Shown here in pieces: positions 27,292 through 37,171 of a DNA stretch of 64,000 bases. This stretch comes from G965207335 sp965207335 (GTDB lineage: Bacteria; Pseudomonadota; Gammaproteobacteria; PS1; Pseudothioglobaceae), in assembly GCA_965207335.1 (NCBI GenBank), contig OZ242267.1, forward strand, positions 1,364,001-1,428,000, read 5' to 3'. The notes under the pieces were generated by a model, which was not told the origin of the DNA, ran no database searches, and saw only the letters and a list, made by a program, of their open reading frames with translations. A program made the position numbers and the translations under genes. Position 1 is the first letter of the stretch. Each line of letters opens with the position of its first letter.

Positions 27292-27303
27292 TTTTTAAAG
27301 AAC
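27292..27303 (-). promoter_or_regulatory. boxA-like site in the rRNA leader
   Basis: GTTCTTTAAAAA on the minus strand, close to the boxA consensus and about 35 nt after the promoter -10 box. It fits the leader antitermination site of rRNA operons. Confidence 0.65.
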
Positions 27304-27334
27304 TATCAGCATATAACACTAATAAAGAGAGACG

Positions 27335-27362
27335 ATTATACCTATATAAAACATAATGTCAA
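27335..27362 (-). promoter_or_regulatory. rRNA operon promoter (sigma-70 type)
   Basis: On the minus strand TTGACA, 16 bases, TATAAT: both hexamers are perfect consensus. It lies about 180 nt upstream of 16S. The remaining gap up to mfd (27363-27503) shows no gene, only a short dispersed repeat near 27454-27494. Confidence 0.88.
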
Positions 27363-27503
27363 TATATAAACATTTATTTTTATTATTACTTAAACGATAG
27401 ATTTAGTAGGGTAAATATGAGTTAATTATAAAACAAGATAATTTAATTACTTTCCTAGTATAAAAAACTTGTTAAACCACTGTATAAAGATTGCTTTTTA
27501 TCG

Positions 27504-30500
27504 TCATGTGGTAGCTTTTAATTCTGCTAAAAACTTATGTATTATTTCAATTCTTTTTATGTTATCAGGCATTGTATCTTTTATAACTAGGGTTGTTTGA
27601 TTTTTTAAACTGTATTTATTAGAATTTTCTTGAATTAATTTAATTATTTGCTCTATGTTTATATTAGCGTCTTTATTAAATACAATATTTACTCTGTCAT
27701 TATAAATATTAATATTAGTAATGCCTATTTTTTTGGCTAATAATTTAAGTTTAGTATTAGCAAACAAGGACTGTGTAGCATCTTCTAACTCGCCAAATCT
27801 ATCAACTAACTCTATTTTAATTAGCAACAACTCATTATCATTTGTTGCTTGTGATATGCGTTTATAAAACATTAGCCTAGTATGGGTATCTGCCATGTAT
27901 CTAGCAGGAATAATACAAGATATACCGCTATTTATTACTGTTTGTTCTGTTGTAATATCAGATATTTCTTTGCCTAATTTTATTGACTCCATAGTTCTTG
28001 CTAAAATATCATGATATAAATTAAAACCAATAGATTGTATTCTACCGCTTTGATTTTTGCCTAATAATTCCCCTGAACCACGAATTTCTAAATCATTATT
28101 GGCTATTAAAAATCCTGAGCCAACCGCCTCTAATGAGGATATGGCTTGTAAGCGTTTTTTAGCATCTTTACTTAGTCCTTGTTCTGATTTGATTATTAAA
28201 TAAGCGTAGGCTTTATGATACGACCTACCTACACGGCCTCTTAATTGGTGTAATTGTGCCAAACCAAAATTTTGAGCATTATTAATGATAATAGTATTCG
28301 CATTTGGAATATCAATCCCTGTTTCAATAATAGTTGTGCAAACTAAAATATTAAATTTTTTGTGATAAAAATCACTCATAATAGTTTCTAATTCTTTTGA
28401 TGCCATTCTACCATGGGCTATTCCTACCTTTATATTTGGGATTAGCTCATTTATATTATCGGCAATAATATCAATGGTATCAATATCATTGTGTAATACA
28501 AAAATCTGTCCTGCCCTATGTATTTCACGCAAACAAGCCTCTACTATCATTTCATCTTGCCATTGTCCTACAAAGGTTTCTATTGACATTCTACCTACAG
28601 GTGGTGTTGCTATTATTGATAATTCTCTTAATGAGCCTAATGCCATATTTAAAGTCCTAGGAATAGGAGTAGCACTCATTGTTAAAATATCTACCTTTGC
28701 TCTTAGACTGTTTAGTTTTTCTTTTTGTTTAACACCAAATCTATGCTCTTCATCAATTATTACTAAGCCTAAGTTTTTATAAACTACCCTATCTTGTATT
28801 AATTTATGCGTTCCTATAACTATATCTAATATTCCTAATTTTAACTCCTTTATTATTTGTGCTTGTTCTTTGATGCTTTGAAATCTTGATATAGCACCAA
28901 TTTTTATTGGATAATTAGCAAAGCGGTCGACAAATGAGCGGTAATGTTGCTCTGTTAATAATGTAGTTGGCACCAATATAACTACTTGTTTATTAGATTC
29001 TACGGCTATAAATGAAGCACGCATTGCTATTTCTGTTTTTCCAAAACCTACATCTCCACAAACTAATCTATCCATAGGCTTATCTGCTAACATATCTGCT
29101 AATACTGCCTCCATAGTAGTAATTTGGTCTGGGGTTTCTTCAAAATTAAATTCATTTACAAAAGAAGTATAGCTATCGCTAGGTGGCAAACAAGCAAATC
29201 CTGATTGGCTGGCTCTTCTAGCATATATTTCTAATAATTCTATGGCAATATCGTGCAGTTCATCTTTGATTTTTTTCTTAGTATTTGCCCATTTTTGAGA
29301 GCCTAATCTGTGTAATGGAGGATTATCAATATTAATGCCTGAATATCTTCCTACTAAGTTTAACTCTGATACTGGTAACATTAATTTATCGTCATTAGCG
29401 TAGGCTATATTAATAAAATCTTGTTCTATATTATCAAATTTAATAGTTTTTAGCCCTAAATAACACCCAACACCGTATTGCTCATGAACTATAGCATCTC
29501 CTATATTTATTTCTATTAAATTTTTAATAATATCGCTAAAATCTTTGTGTTTAGCCCTTCTTCTTCTTTGTTGAATACTGGTTTTTCCAAAAATATCAGT
29601 CTCGCTAATAATAGCTGTATTTGCTAATAAAAAACCGTTATCTATTAGCCCTGTAGTAATTGCTAATCTAGGGCATTTAGTAATAAAATCACCATAATTA
29701 TCTACTATTGTTGGACTAATATTATGTACTGTTAGTAAGTCAATTATTAATGATTGTCTACCTAAAGATTCTCCAACTAATAGAATATTGCCATTAAATG
29801 TATTGATAAAATCTAATAATCTTTTTAGTGGTTTGCTATGGCTATTGTGTATTTTTAATGGCGGTAAATATTGAATATCATAATTTATGTATTCTTTATT
29901 GCCTCTAAACTTAGAATTTTTGATTATTATATTATTGTGCCGTGCTAATTTGTTAAAAATTTCCTTATCAGTTAAAAATACCGTCTCGGTAGGTAATAAA
30001 AAGTCATTATTTGTTGAGACACTTAAATATCTATCTGTAATATTGGCTAAAGTTAATTTAATATCAACACTAACATTATAATTGCTAATTATAATTGTAT
30101 CACTTGGTAAGTAATCTAGTAAGCAAGAAGTGCTATCAAAAAACAATGGTAAATAAAATTCTATTCCTGCTATAAATCTATTATTGCTAACTTCTTCGTA
30201 TATATGACTGTCTGTAGTGTTAAAATATTTTTGATAATTAATTTTAAACCTATCAATACTAGCACCATCAACTGCAAATTCTTTGGCTGGTAAAATATTA
30301 ATACTATTAATATTAGTTATTGATAGCTGGGTGTCCTTATCAAAAACACGAATATCCTCTACTTTATCATCAAATAAATTAATTCTAAATGGTTGTTTAG
30401 CACCTGCTGGAAACAAATCTAATAATGATCCTTTAATACTAAACTCGCCATTTTCTCTTACACTAGTAGTTTTGTAATAGCCATTTTCTATTAGTGTATT

Positions 30501-30935
30501 GCTGATTTTGGTTAGATTAAGATTATCATCAATATTTATACAAAAACTACTATTAATAACAAAATCTTCTGGGCATAGTCTTTGTAATAATGATTCAATA
30601 GTGCTAACTACAATACCGTATTTTATTTTTGAAATATCAATTAATGCTTGCAATCTTTTAGCAATAATACTTTGGTGTGGCGAAAAACTATCATAAGATA
30701 AAATTTCATAATCGGTAAAATTAATAATAGGAATATTATTATTATAAAAATATAGGTTTTTTAAAATATTTTGGCTATGTGCTAAATCTTTGGCAATAAA
30801 TAGCACTACTTGTTTTGAACTAGTTACAAACTCAATAAGAGCTAAAAACTCACTGTCATTATGCAGTCCGCCCCAATAAGACTTGTAGCCATTAGCAAAT
30901 TTTACTGGCTGTTCTTTATATATTAACATTTGCAT
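27504..30935 (-). CDS. mfd: transcription-repair coupling factor
   Basis: A 1143-residue Mfd (E. coli 1148), the translocase that removes stalled RNA polymerase and recruits UvrA. Domains in order: UvrB-homology N-terminus (about 1-330), RNA polymerase interaction domain with IGDAIVHEQYGVGCYLGL (about 473-490), helicase core with Walker A VCGDVGFGKTEIAMRA (about 625-640), DEEH box VIIDEEHRFGVKQKE, motif VI GRVGRSYHKAYAYL, and a C-terminal TRCF domain. Two adjacent start codons exist (30935 and 30929). A MITE lies between it and maf, 15 bp upstream of the start, so the element may separate it from any shared promoter. Confidence 0.97.
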   Translation of the reverse strand: MQMLIYKEQPVKFANGYKSYWGGLHNDSEFLALIEFVTSSKQVVLFIAKDLAHSQNILKNLYFYNNNIPIINFTDYEILSYDSFSPHQSIIAKRLQALIDISKIKYGIVVSTIESLLQRLCPEDFVINSSFCINIDDNLNLTKISNTLIENGYYKTTSVRENGEFSIKGSLLDLFPAGAKQPFRINLFDDKVEDIRVFDKDTQLSITNINSINILPAKEFAVDGASIDRFKINYQKYFNTTDSHIYEEVSNNRFIAGIEFYLPLFFDSTSCLLDYLPSDTIIISNYNVSVDIKLTLANITDRYLSVSTNNDFLLPTETVFLTDKEIFNKLARHNNIIIKNSKFRGNKEYINYDIQYLPPLKIHNSHSKPLKRLLDFINTFNGNILLVGESLGRQSLIIDLLTVHNISPTIVDNYGDFITKCPRLAITTGLIDNGFLLANTAIISETDIFGKTSIQQRRRRAKHKDFSDIIKNLIEINIGDAIVHEQYGVGCYLGLKTIKFDNIEQDFINIAYANDDKLMLPVSELNLVGRYSGINIDNPPLHRLGSQKWANTKKKIKDELHDIAIELLEIYARRASQSGFACLPPSDSYTSFVNEFNFEETPDQITTMEAVLADMLADKPMDRLVCGDVGFGKTEIAMRASFIAVESNKQVVILVPTTLLTEQHYRSFVDRFANYPIKIGAISRFQSIKEQAQIIKELKLGILDIVIGTHKLIQDRVVYKNLGLVIIDEEHRFGVKQKEKLNSLRAKVDILTMSATPIPRTLNMALGSLRELSIIATPPVGRMSIETFVGQWQDEMIVEACLREIHRAGQIFVLHNDIDTIDIIADNINELIPNIKVGIAHGRMASKELETIMSDFYHKKFNILVCTTIIETGIDIPNANTIIINNAQNFGLAQLHQLRGRVGRSYHKAYAYLIIKSEQGLSKDAKKRLQAISSLEAVGSGFLIANNDLEIRGSGELLGKNQSGRIQSIGFNLYHDILARTMESIKLGKEISDITTEQTVINSGISCIIPARYMADTHTRLMFYKRISQATNDNELLLIKIELVDRFGELEDATQSLFANTKLKLLAKKIGITNINIYNDRVNIVFNKDANINIEQIIKLIQENSNKYSLKNQTTLVIKDTMPDNIKRIEIIHKFLAELKATT

Positions 30936-30949
30936 AAAATAGATTTTCT

Positions 30950-31111
30950 AAGACCTTTGCATAAATAGGGGTAGTTAGCAAAAATTCAATTTTTGCAGAA
31001 TTAGTGATTTTATTAAACTTTGTCCTAGCAGGGCTAAGGCTGGGTTTAAAAAATTGCTAAGTTGGTGAAAAGTGGGTTTTTGATGATTATTCATGTTTAT
31101 GCAAAGGTCTA
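30950..31111. mobile_element. MITE family B, full-length copy (maf-mfd gap)
   Basis: 162 bp, ends slightly decayed (AAGACCTTTGCATAAAT and GTTTATGCAAAGGTCTA), flanked by a perfect 5-bp duplication TTTCT. The interior matches the 12.2-kb copy in reverse orientation. Confidence 0.92.
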
Positions 31112-31114
31112 TTT

Positions 31115-31687
31115 CTATACAATATTTATACCCTCAACTGCAAGCATATCTACTAAGGCTATAACTGGTAGCCCTACCAAAGAATTAGGGTCATTAGCTA
31201 TTAATTTAGTAAATAAAACTATTCCTAATCCCTCTGATTTAAAACCAGCAACACATTGGTATGGCTTCTCTTTTAGTAAATAATTTTCTATTTGTTTGTT
31301 TGTTAAAGTACGAAAATAAACTGTAGTTTTTTCTACTACTGTTTGTATGTTATTAGTTTTGGTATTTAATAATGCTAATGATGTTAAAAAAACCACCTTA
31401 TTAGCAGAGCATTGTTGTAATTGCAAAATAGCATTTTCATGGTTATGAGGTTTTGTTAATATGGTATTTTTTAATACTGCTATTTGGTCTGATGCAATAA
31501 TTAAACCCTCTGTTTTTTTACTTACTGCATAAGCTTTTTGTTGTGCTAGACGATAAACTGCTTTATCTGGTGCTTCTGTATTTGGTATGTTTTCATCTAT
31601 ATCTGGAGCTATTACCTTAAAATCTACCCCTAACTTAGTTAGTATTTTTTTTCTAGCAAGTGATGACGAAGCAAGAATTAATAACAT
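31115..31687 (-). CDS. Maf-family nucleoside triphosphate pyrophosphatase
   Basis: About 190 residues. Starts MLLILASSSLARKKILTKLG, the family's N-terminal motif S-x-S-x-x-R, followed by APDIDEN and the acidic active-site block IASDQIAVLKN. Maf proteins hydrolyse non-canonical or modified NTPs; the SDQ motif (versus SDT) and length suggest the YceF branch, which prefers 7-methyl-GTP, but I do not assign it firmly. The ATG at 31687 fits the family start; an in-frame ATG at 31714 would add nine residues. Upstream of mfd on the same strand, separated by a MITE. Confidence 0.88.
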   Translation of the reverse strand: MLLILASSSLARKKILTKLGVDFKVIAPDIDENIPNTEAPDKAVYRLAQQKAYAVSKKTEGLIIASDQIAVLKNTILTKPHNHENAILQLQQCSANKVVFLTSLALLNTKTNNIQTVVEKTTVYFRTLTNKQIENYLLKEKPYQCVAGFKSEGLGIVLFTKLIANDPNSLVGLPVIALVDMLAVEGINIV

Positions 31688-31878
31688 GGCTTTGGTAGTA
31701 TTGTAAAATGACATATTTTACTAAATAAAAACCACTACCTAAGTACATTTATATGCATAGTACTTGTTTAACCATGCTTTTACATGTTTTTTTGCATAAA
31801 TAAAAAGTACTTATACAGTGACTTAACAAATACTTCAAGCATTTAGCTTATCATTTAATAAAATAGTTTGGGATATAT

Positions 31879-32355
31879 ATGAGTATAAATATTATTGTTG
31901 CTATGGATGAAAACAACCTCATAGGTTGTAATAATAAATTACCATGGCATATGCCTGCTGATTTAATGCATTTCAAAAAAATAACTACTGGCAAAACTAT
32001 AGTTATGGGGAGAAAAACATATGAATCTATTGGTAAACCATTGCCTAATAGAAATAATATAATTATTAGTAGCGATAAAAGCCTACATATTGCTGGGGCT
32101 AAGGTAATAAATAATATTCAAAACATTATAAGTAATAACTTAAAACAAGAATTAATTATTATAGGTGGTGCTAATATTTATAAACAAACTATAAAATACT
32201 GCTCTCGTTTATATATTACTAGGATTAAAGCCAAATTTAAAGGCGATGCTTATTTTCCAAATTTAGCTAATAATTGGCAAATAGTAACAGCAGAAAACCA
32301 TAAAGCAGATTTGAATAATAAGTATGATTATTCTTTTTTAATACTAGAAAAGTAG
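31879..32355 (+). CDS. folA: dihydrofolate reductase
   Basis: A 158-residue DHFR (E. coli 159), which reduces dihydrofolate with NADPH. Typical segments: INIIVAMDENNLIGCNNKLPWHM (N-terminal part with the Met20-type loop and LPWHMPADLMHFK), TIVMGRKTYESIGKPLPNRN (NADPH binding), and IIGGANIYKQTI. The substrate-binding acid is D28 in the PADLMHF segment. A bidirectional terminator follows. Not linked to thyA here. The upstream gap 31715-31878 shows no gene. Confidence 0.96.
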   Translation: MSINIIVAMDENNLIGCNNKLPWHMPADLMHFKKITTGKTIVMGRKTYESIGKPLPNRNNIIISSDKSLHIAGAKVINNIQNIISNNLKQELIIIGGANIYKQTIKYCSRLYITRIKAKFKGDAYFPNLANNWQIVTAENHKADLNNKYDYSFLILEK

Positions 32356-32374
32356 TCTTAAAAAAAATATAATA

Positions 32375-32401
32375 AAAAAGGAGGTATAAAACCTCCTTTT
32401 A
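32375..32401. terminator. bidirectional rho-independent terminator
   Basis: AAAAGGAGGT and AACCTCCTTTT pair around a short loop, with A-run before and T-run after, so it can stop folA on the plus strand and the secreted-protein gene on the minus strand. Confidence 0.9.
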
Positions 32402-32419
32402 AGTTTAATAAATTACTAT

Positions 32420-32881
32420 TTATTTTTTAGCTTCTAACTCAGCTTTAGCAGCAGCATATCCTCTATTATAAGAATCTACTTGACCTTTTGCATAACCATC
32501 TGCTTGACCTCTTGCATAAGAATCTACTTGACCTTTTGCATAACCATCTGCTTGACCAGAATATCTGTTATCAGTTGAGTTTTTAGTGTTAAAGTTAAGA
32601 CCAAAATCTGTATCATTCATCCAGTCATTATTGCCCCTAAAAGGACCCCAGTTAGAGCCACTGTCAAAAGGACCTAAGTTAGAGCCACTGTTAAAAGGAC
32701 CCCAGTTAGAACCGCTATTACCCCAAGGACTACCACCATAACCATTATTATAGTTATTGCCGCCCCAAGGACTACCACCATAACCATTATTATAGTTATT
32801 GCCGCCCCAAGGACCCCATGCTGATGCAGAAACAGCAGCAATTAAAGCTACTACAGCAAACATTTTTATTAAAGTTTTCAT
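32420..32881 (-). CDS. secreted Gly/Asn/Trp-rich repeat protein, sulfur-globule-protein-like
   Basis: 153 residues. A Sec signal peptide (MKTLIKMFAVVALIAAVSASA) is followed by tandem repeats GGNNYNNGYGGSPW (twice) and NSGSNWGPF-type units (three), a middle segment NDWMNDTDFGLNFN, and a C-terminal series of near-repeats SGQADGYAKGQVDSYARGQA. Ordering and composition recall sulfur globule proteins of sulfur-oxidising gammaproteobacteria, which coat periplasmic sulfur granules. This is similarity of style, not a proven match; other Gly-rich secreted or adhesive proteins are alternatives. It has a strong ribosome binding site (TAGGAG) and a leader hairpin TGTAGAA/TTCTACA near 32911-32931. It stands alone, with convergent folA on one side and divergent mnmE on the other. 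Confidence 0.6.
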   Translation of the reverse strand: MKTLIKMFAVVALIAAVSASAWGPWGGNNYNNGYGGSPWGGNNYNNGYGGSPWGNSGSNWGPFNSGSNLGPFDSGSNWGPFRGNNDWMNDTDFGLNFNTKNSTDNRYSGQADGYAKGQVDSYARGQADGYAKGQVDSYNRGYAAAKAELEAKK

Positions 32882-33119
32882 TTTATATCTCCTAAAATTT
32901 TAAAAATAAAATGTAGAACAAAATATTCTACACATAAATGCAATATAAATTACATTAAGACATATTATACATACATTTTTTTATAATGCAAGAATTATAT
33001 TAAAAAATAATAATATACTAATATACTAATATACTAATTCATGTATTTTATAATAATACAACTTAAAATACAGACTATCAGTGTGTATAATTTTAATAAT
33101 TCTAACTTTAATAAATAAA

Positions 33120-34448
33120 ATGTCAAGCATAGTAGCACAAGCAAGTGCAACTGGACAATCAGGAATAGCGGTGGTGAGAATATCTGGAGATAAGTCTCTT
33201 ATGGCAGCAAAAAAAATCCTCCACAAAATTCCCAAAAATCGCCACGCTTATTATGGGAATTTTTTCGCTGATAATGGTAGTATTATTGATAAAGGAATAG
33301 CTATCTTTTATAAAGCACCAAACTCATATACTGGCGAAGATATTATAGAATTTCAAACCCACGGCAGTATTGCTATTGTTAATATCTTAATAGCAGAAAT
33401 AATAAAATTAGGCATTCAAATAGCAGAGCCTGGAGAGTTTAGTAAAAGAGCATTTTTAAATGGTAAAATAGACTTAGTACAAGCAGAAGCTATTGCTGAT
33501 TTAATAGCATCAAGTAGCGAGCAAAGTGCTATGTCTGCCATTCGTTCATTGAGTGGAGAGTTTTCTAAAAATATCAATAGCTTAACTGAAAAACTAAAAA
33601 AATTAAGGGTTTTTGTTGAAGCTACAATAGATTTTAGTGATGAAGATATTGATAGTAAAAATATTAATTACATGTCAAAGCAGTTAAACTTAATATATAC
33701 TAAACTTGATAATATAATAAAAAATGCCAGAGATGGTGCTATATTAAGAAATGGTATTTGTGTTACTATAATTGGTAAGCCAAATGCTGGTAAGTCAAGT
33801 TTATTAAATGCTCTTAGCAAAAATGACACAGCAATAGTAACAGAGGTTGCTGGTACAACAAGAGATGTTATTTGTGAAACCGTTAATATAAATGGGGTCG
33901 ATGTTAATATACTAGATACTGCTGGATTAAGACATAGTGATGATATTATTGAACAAGAAGGAATAAAAAGAACTTATAAAGCCTTAGATAAGGCTGATTG
34001 TGTAATAGTTATTTTTGATGTTAAACAAGGCTTAGATAATAGTATTTTGCCAGATAATATATATAATAAACCAGTGCTATTTATAAAAAATAAAATTGAC
34101 TTAAATAATGAAAAACCTAGTGTTACTAGCAAAAAATACGGCATAGAGGTGGCATTATCGGCAAAACAACAAACAGGGCTAGAATTATTAAAAGAGCAAT
34201 TATTAAAAATAGTGGGTGTTAATGATTTAGGTGAGAATACTATTTTAGCAAGAGAGCGACATATTAGTGCATTACAAGAAGCTAAACAATACTTAGATAG
34301 TGCAAAACAAAATGCTAAAGCAGATATTAGAGAAATACTAGCCGAAGATTTAAGATTATCTGCCTTGGCTCTTAGCAAAATAACAGGCGAATTTAGCTCT
34401 GATGATTTGCTAGGTGAGATATTTAGTAATTTTTGTATTGGAAAATAA
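33120..34448 (+). CDS. mnmE: tRNA modification GTPase MnmE
   Basis: About 442 residues from the ATG at 33120 (MSSIVAQASATGQSGIAVVR), which fits the family; an upstream in-frame start at 33081 has no ribosome binding site. With MnmG it installs the cmnm5 group on U34 of certain tRNAs. Domains: N-terminal tetrahydrofolate-binding part with GEDIIEFQTHGS and PGEFSKRAFLNGKIDLVQAEA, helical middle, G domain with GKPNAGKSSLLNAL (P loop), TTRDV, DTAG, NKID, and the C-terminal FCIGK with the conserved cysteine. Followed by yaaA after 9 bp. Confidence 0.97.
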   Translation: MSSIVAQASATGQSGIAVVRISGDKSLMAAKKILHKIPKNRHAYYGNFFADNGSIIDKGIAIFYKAPNSYTGEDIIEFQTHGSIAIVNILIAEIIKLGIQIAEPGEFSKRAFLNGKIDLVQAEAIADLIASSSEQSAMSAIRSLSGEFSKNINSLTEKLKKLRVFVEATIDFSDEDIDSKNINYMSKQLNLIYTKLDNIIKNARDGAILRNGICVTIIGKPNAGKSSLLNALSKNDTAIVTEVAGTTRDVICETVNINGVDVNILDTAGLRHSDDIIEQEGIKRTYKALDKADCVIVIFDVKQGLDNSILPDNIYNKPVLFIKNKIDLNNEKPSVTSKKYGIEVALSAKQQTGLELLKEQLLKIVGVNDLGENTILARERHISALQEAKQYLDSAKQNAKADIREILAEDLRLSALALSKITGEFSSDDLLGEIFSNFCIGK

Positions 34449-34457
34449 ATAATAACT

Positions 34458-35210
34458 ATGCTTACAGTAATATCACCATCTAAAAGCCAAAACTTTGATA
34501 AAACCTCAGTTAAAGAATTTAGTATTCCCAATAATTTAGCTAGCTCAAAGCAATTAATAAAAATTTTGAAACAACTACCTCATACAAAGATTAAAAACCT
34601 AATGTCTATTAGCGATAAATTAACTAATCTAAACTATCAACGCTACCAAGATTTTTGCACTCCATTTAACCAAAACAATGCCAAACAAGCATTACTAGCA
34701 TTTAAAGGTGATGTTTATAGTGGTATAACTGTTGATAATTATAGTAAAGATGATTTTAGCTTCTCCCAACAAAATTTACGCATTTTATCTGGTTTGTATG
34801 GCTTATTAGCACCTATGGACTTAATTCAAGCATACCGTTTAGAAATGGGGATAAAATTAGCTAACAAAAATGGTACTAATTTATATAAATTTTGGGCTGA
34901 TACAATAAGTAATGAAATAAATAAATGTGAGCAAAAAATATTAGTAAACTTAGCATCTAATGAGTATTTTAAAGCCATAGACAAAAAATCCTTAACAGCA
35001 AAAATACTGCAAATAGATTTTAAAGAGCTAAAAAATAATCAATATAAAATTATTGGTATTTATGCCAAAAAAGCTAGGGGATTAATGGTTAATTTTATTA
35101 TCAAAAACCGTATAACAAATTACAATAAACTCATAAACTTTAACGAAGCTAATTACAAGTTTAATCAAAAATTATCTACCAACTGGCACTGGGTGTTTAC
35201 TAGGTGTTAA
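34458..35210 (+). CDS. yaaA: YaaA family protein (peroxide stress)
   Basis: A 250-residue member of the YaaA/DUF328 family (E. coli 258). The start MLTVISPSKSQNF, the segment LLAFKGDVYSGI and the signature LRILSGLYGLLAPMDLIQAYRLEMG are diagnostic. In E. coli the protein lowers free iron and limits oxidative DNA damage under peroxide. Tail KARGLMVNFIIKNRI is also typical. It sits between mnmE (9 bp) and comF (7-bp overlap) in a likely operon. Confidence 0.93.
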   Translation: MLTVISPSKSQNFDKTSVKEFSIPNNLASSKQLIKILKQLPHTKIKNLMSISDKLTNLNYQRYQDFCTPFNQNNAKQALLAFKGDVYSGITVDNYSKDDFSFSQQNLRILSGLYGLLAPMDLIQAYRLEMGIKLANKNGTNLYKFWADTISNEINKCEQKILVNLASNEYFKAIDKKSLTAKILQIDFKELKNNQYKIIGIYAKKARGLMVNFIIKNRITNYNKLINFNEANYKFNQKLSTNWHWVFTRC

Positions 35211-35878
35211 AACAAGAGTGCTATTTATGTACTGAATTAGCAAAAGATGTAATATGCCCTAATTGCAATAAACTACTACCAACTAAAAATAATCGCTGTG
35301 TTGCTTGTGCTAAACCCATTAATACCGATGCTAAATACTGCGGAGCATGCTTAGAAAACACGCCCATTATTAATAAAACTTACGCTTTATATAGTTATGC
35401 TGATGCTATGGTGTATTTAATTGAGCAATTTAAATACCAGCATAAATTATTTATTGGTAAGTTTTTTGCCGATAAAATTTACAATGCCTATCAAAAAATT
35501 ATCAGATATAACGGTGCTTATGATTTAATAATACCAGTACCACTACACAAAAATAAAATTAGAAAACGAGGCTTTAATCAAAGTTTAGAATTGCTAGCAA
35601 CTATCAAAAACCACCAACCTAATATAATATCCGTTAATTCTTGCCTAAGAGATAAAAACACCCCAGCATTAGCAAGTCTTAAGTTAAAAGAAAGATTACA
35701 GCATATAAAAGGGGCGTTTAGTGCTAATAAAATAAACGCTAATAAAATTTTAATAATTGATGATATTTTAACAAGTGGTACAACCACAAACGAGTTAGCA
35801 AAAACAATAATAACCGCTAATCCAAATATTGTAATAGATACTATGTGTCTTGCTAGGGCTGAAATGGATAATTTTTAA
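35204..35878 (+). CDS. comF: ComF family phosphoribosyltransferase-like protein
   Basis: A 224-residue protein of the ComF/GntX family. N-terminal zinc-ribbon with paired cysteines (CYLCTELAKDVICPNC, then CVACAKPI and YCGAC), and a C-terminal PRTase-type domain with IIPVPLHKNKIRKRGFNQS and the PRPP loop ILIIDDILTSGTT. ComF takes part in uptake or processing of transforming DNA in competent bacteria. GTG start overlapping the yaaA stop by 7 bp. Followed by the 36-kb repeat array. No other competence gene is in the window. Confidence 0.92.
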   Translation: MLKQECYLCTELAKDVICPNCNKLLPTKNNRCVACAKPINTDAKYCGACLENTPIINKTYALYSYADAMVYLIEQFKYQHKLFIGKFFADKIYNAYQKIIRYNGAYDLIIPVPLHKNKIRKRGFNQSLELLATIKNHQPNIISVNSCLRDKNTPALASLKLKERLQHIKGAFSANKINANKILIIDDILTSGTTTNELAKTIITANPNIVIDTMCLARAEMDNF

Positions 35879-36199
35879 TGCTAATTTAGTAGCAAAGTTC
35901 TTAGTGGTTTAATATTTAATTTTTTTTAACATACTTAAATATATAATAACTTGGGGAATTATATACTTAATCTGCAAAAATATCTAAGTTCTAGGGATAC
36001 AATACTTAATTATTAAATTATACCGCGTTTGTAAGATGAGATTGCCACGACTTTTACAAAGTCTCGCAATGACGGTGGGCATAATTCTAATTATCAATTC
36101 TTAGTACTTTTTTAAAATCACATAACTAATATCTCACGACAAAAATATAAATTACAAGCAAAATGTCTATATGGGGAGTTTGAGGGGCGGTTGTACGGT

Positions 36200-36364
36200 G
36201 AGATACCTTTGCATAAATATGAATAATCATTAAAACGCCCACTTTCACCAACTTGGCTATTTTCTTAAAACCAGCTTTAGCCCTGCTAGGGCAGGCTTTA
36301 AGAAAATAACCAATTCGGCAAAATTTGTCATTTTTCTAATCATCCCTATTTATGCAAAGGTCTC
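36200..36364. mobile_element. MITE family B in tandem unit 1
   Basis: Ends GAGATACCTTTGCATAAAT and ATTTATGCAAAGGTCTC, flanks GGTGA and AGTGA. The interior folds on itself: TTGGCTATTTTCTTAAA with TTTAAGAAAATAACCAA. Confidence 0.9.
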
Positions 36365-36594
36365 AGTGAATTGTAATGAAAAACTAGTTCTGCCCCTCAA
36401 TTAAAAAAACAATTGCTGCTTTTGTAGCACGAGATTGCCACGACTTTTACAAAGTCTCGCAATGACGGTGGGTATAATTCTAATTATCAATTCTTAGTAC
36501 TTTTTTAAAATCACATAACTAATATCTCACGACAAAAATATAAATTACAAGCAAAATGTCTATATGGGGAGTTTGAGGGGCGGTTGTACAGTGA

Positions 36595-36757
36595 GAGACC
36601 TTTGCATAAATATGAATAATCATTAAAACGCCCACTTTCACCAACTTGGCTATTTTCTTAAAACCAGCTTTAGCCCTGCTAGGGCAGGCTTTAAGAAAAT
36701 AACCAATTCGGCAAAATTTGTCATTTTTCTAATCATCCCTATTTATGCAAAGGTCTC
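36595..36757. mobile_element. MITE family B in tandem unit 2
   Basis: Ends GAGACCTTTGCATAAAT and ATTTATGCAAAGGTCTC; 5-bp duplication AGTGA on both sides. Same insertion point in family A as in the other units. Confidence 0.92.
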
Positions 36758-36987
36758 AGTGAATTGTAATGAAAAACTAGTTCTGCCCCTCAATTAAAAA
36801 AACAATTGCTGCTTTTGTAGCACGAGATTGCCACGACTTTTACAAAGTCTCGCAATGACGGTGGGTATAATTCTAATTATCAATTCTTAGTACTTTTTTA
36901 AAATCACATAACTAATATCTCACGACAAAAATATAAATTACAAGCAAAATGTCTATATGGGGAGTTTGAGGGGCGGTTGTACAGTGA

Positions 36988-37171
36988 GAGACCTTTGCAT
37001 AAATATGAATAATCATTAAAACGCCCACTTTCACCAACTTGGCTATTTTCTTAAAACCAGCTTTAGCCCTGTTAAAACCAGCTTTAGCCCTGCTAGGGCA
37101 GGCTTTAAGAAAATAACCAATTCGGCAAAATTTGTCATTTTTCTAATCATCCCTATTTATGCAAAGGTCTC
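36988..37171. mobile_element. MITE family B in tandem unit 3 (with internal duplication)
   Basis: As unit 2, but about 21 bp longer because a short internal segment (CCAGCTTTAGCCCTG) is doubled. Flanked by AGTGA. Confidence 0.9.
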
